Of a stretch of 45,938 nucleotides of DNA, positions 45,510 to 45,938 are shown one piece after another. Below the pieces are notes generated by a model. That model was given only the letters and a program-made list of their open reading frames with translations, searched no databases and was not told the DNA's origin. The stretch is from contig JANQPZ010000327.1 of assembly GCA_028285215.1 (NCBI GenBank), forward strand, positions 1 to 45,938, in the 5' to 3' direction. The first letter of the stretch is position 1. Every line of letters starts with the position of its first letter. Source of the stretch: Rhodovibrionaceae bacterium (GTDB lineage Bacteria; Pseudomonadota; Alphaproteobacteria; Kiloniellales; DSM-21159). The position numbers were made by a program, and so were the translations under genes.

Positions 45510-45938
45510 TTAGCTCTTGCGGACCCCCAACGCTGAAACGGCGATACCGCTCAGGATCAGCCCTCCACCGATCAGGACGTGAGATGTGAGAACCGCCAGA
45601 CCGAGCGTCACCAGCAGAAGGGTCGATAGAACCGGCGTCAAGTAGGCAAGGGCGGACAGCAGCCGCCCATCGCCGAAGCGAACGCCGTAGTCCCAAAGCA
45701 GATTCGCCAAACCCATCGGACCCACCCCGATCAGGACCATTGCCAGGATGGCCAGGGGCTCGACTTGGTGGAGGGCTTCCAGAGCGACCGGCGCCCCGAA
45801 AAGCAGATGCAGGCTTGCGGCGATCAGTGCCGCCACACCGCAGGCAGCCCCGGCGGCGTCCGGCGGCCCCGGCGGCGTCCGGCGGCCCCGCGGAGAGCTT
45901 GCTCCGCAGGGCGCTGTAGAGGGCGAAGCAGCAAGCTG
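45510..45938 (-). CDS. EamA/DMT-family transporter, C-terminal part, frame interrupted by a 19-bp tandem duplication
   Basis: The segment 45510-45836 reads as the last four or so helices of a drug/metabolite transporter (IAASLHLLFGAPVALEALHQ; LAILAMVLIGVGPMGLANLL, then WDYGVRFGDGRLLSALAYLT; STLLLVTLGLAVLTSHVLIG). WDYGVRFGD and ALAYLTPVLSTLLL resemble YddG-type amino-acid exporters. The upstream frame becomes Pro/Arg-rich at 45850-45890. There a 19-bp unit is exactly duplicated. With one unit removed, the frame joins to FALYSALRSKLSAGPPDAAG, then AACGVAALIAASLH, a sensible helix. The gene continues beyond the window. It is either a real disruption or an assembly artefact; maeB lies 197 bp downstream on the same strand. 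Confidence 0.8.
   Translation of the reverse strand, partial: QLAASPSTAPCGASSPRGRRTPPGPPDAAGAACGVAALIAASLHLLFGAPVALEALHQVEPLAILAMVLIGVGPMGLANLLWDYGVRFGDGRLLSALAYLTPVLSTLLLVTLGLAVLTSHVLIGGGLILSGIAVSALGVRKS
45851..45888. repeat. exact 19-bp tandem duplication inside the EamA gene
   Basis: The unit cggcggcgtccggcggccc is present twice in a row (45851-45869 and 45870-45888) with no mismatch. Because 19 is not a multiple of three it shifts the reading frame of the transporter. Confidence 0.9.

Overview
The window is GC-rich chromosomal DNA, densely coding, with no insertion sequences, phage genes, tRNA or rRNA genes or CRISPR arrays that I can see. Gene content and order point to an alphaproteobacterium, most likely of the Rhodospirillales/Kiloniellales type. 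The block dut-coaBC-ubiB-ubiE-mutM-(hypothetical)-enoyl-CoA hydratase-rpsT-dnaA is a conserved alphaproteobacterial neighbourhood. The TIGR02186-like protein, DUF2244, DUF3333-type PstA and DUF3708-type PstC families fit as well. The genus is inference; the class is fairly secure.

Layout. Positions 1-2.1 kb hold the end of a DUF3501 gene, a secreted SH3-domain protein and a glyoxylate/hydroxypyruvate reductase. From 2.1 to 8.7 kb a minus-strand run carries ubiE-ubiB, coaBC-dut, an Rrf2 regulator, cysK and a histidine phosphatase (quinone, CoA, nucleotide and cysteine metabolism). From 8.8 to 13.6 kb the plus strand carries mutM, a small secreted protein, an enoyl-CoA hydratase, rpsT (with a near-consensus promoter and a terminator) and dnaA. 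A 700-bp non-coding stretch with one perfect DnaA box and an AT-rich patch lies in front of dnaA. From 13.8 to 18.1 kb the minus strand carries a Bax-type glucosaminidase, an NFU Fe-S protein, a universal stress protein, a TIGR02186-like membrane protein and a TauE/SafE exporter. From 18.6 to 19.7 kb lies an OmpA-family gene that appears split in two at a run of nine A. mutS follows (20.5-23.2 kb), then grpE-hrcA, rph-rdgB-hemW, DUF2244, nth and a HIT protein.

From 30.0 to 38.7 kb a complete phosphate regulon lies on the minus strand in transcription order phoR-pstS-pstC-pstA-pstB-phoU-phoB. It has a candidate Pho box before pstS and a strong hairpin between pstS and pstC. PstA is unusually long because of a predicted coiled-coil insertion. 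From 39.0 to 43.0 kb lies a lutABC lactate-utilisation operon followed by Smr and XRE-family genes. maeB (malic enzyme fused to a phosphotransacetylase domain) and a DMT/EamA exporter gene interrupted by an exact 19-bp tandem duplication close the window.

Most genes are housekeeping. The observations most worth a second look are: (1) the A9 tract, where a -1 shift would join a signal-peptide domain to an OmpA domain; (2) the 19-bp duplication whose removal restores a normal transporter reading frame; (3) the PstA coiled-coil insertion; (4) a dispersed family of about 60-bp intergenic palindromes; (5) the dnaA upstream region. I did not find a clear multi-gene system of unknown type.
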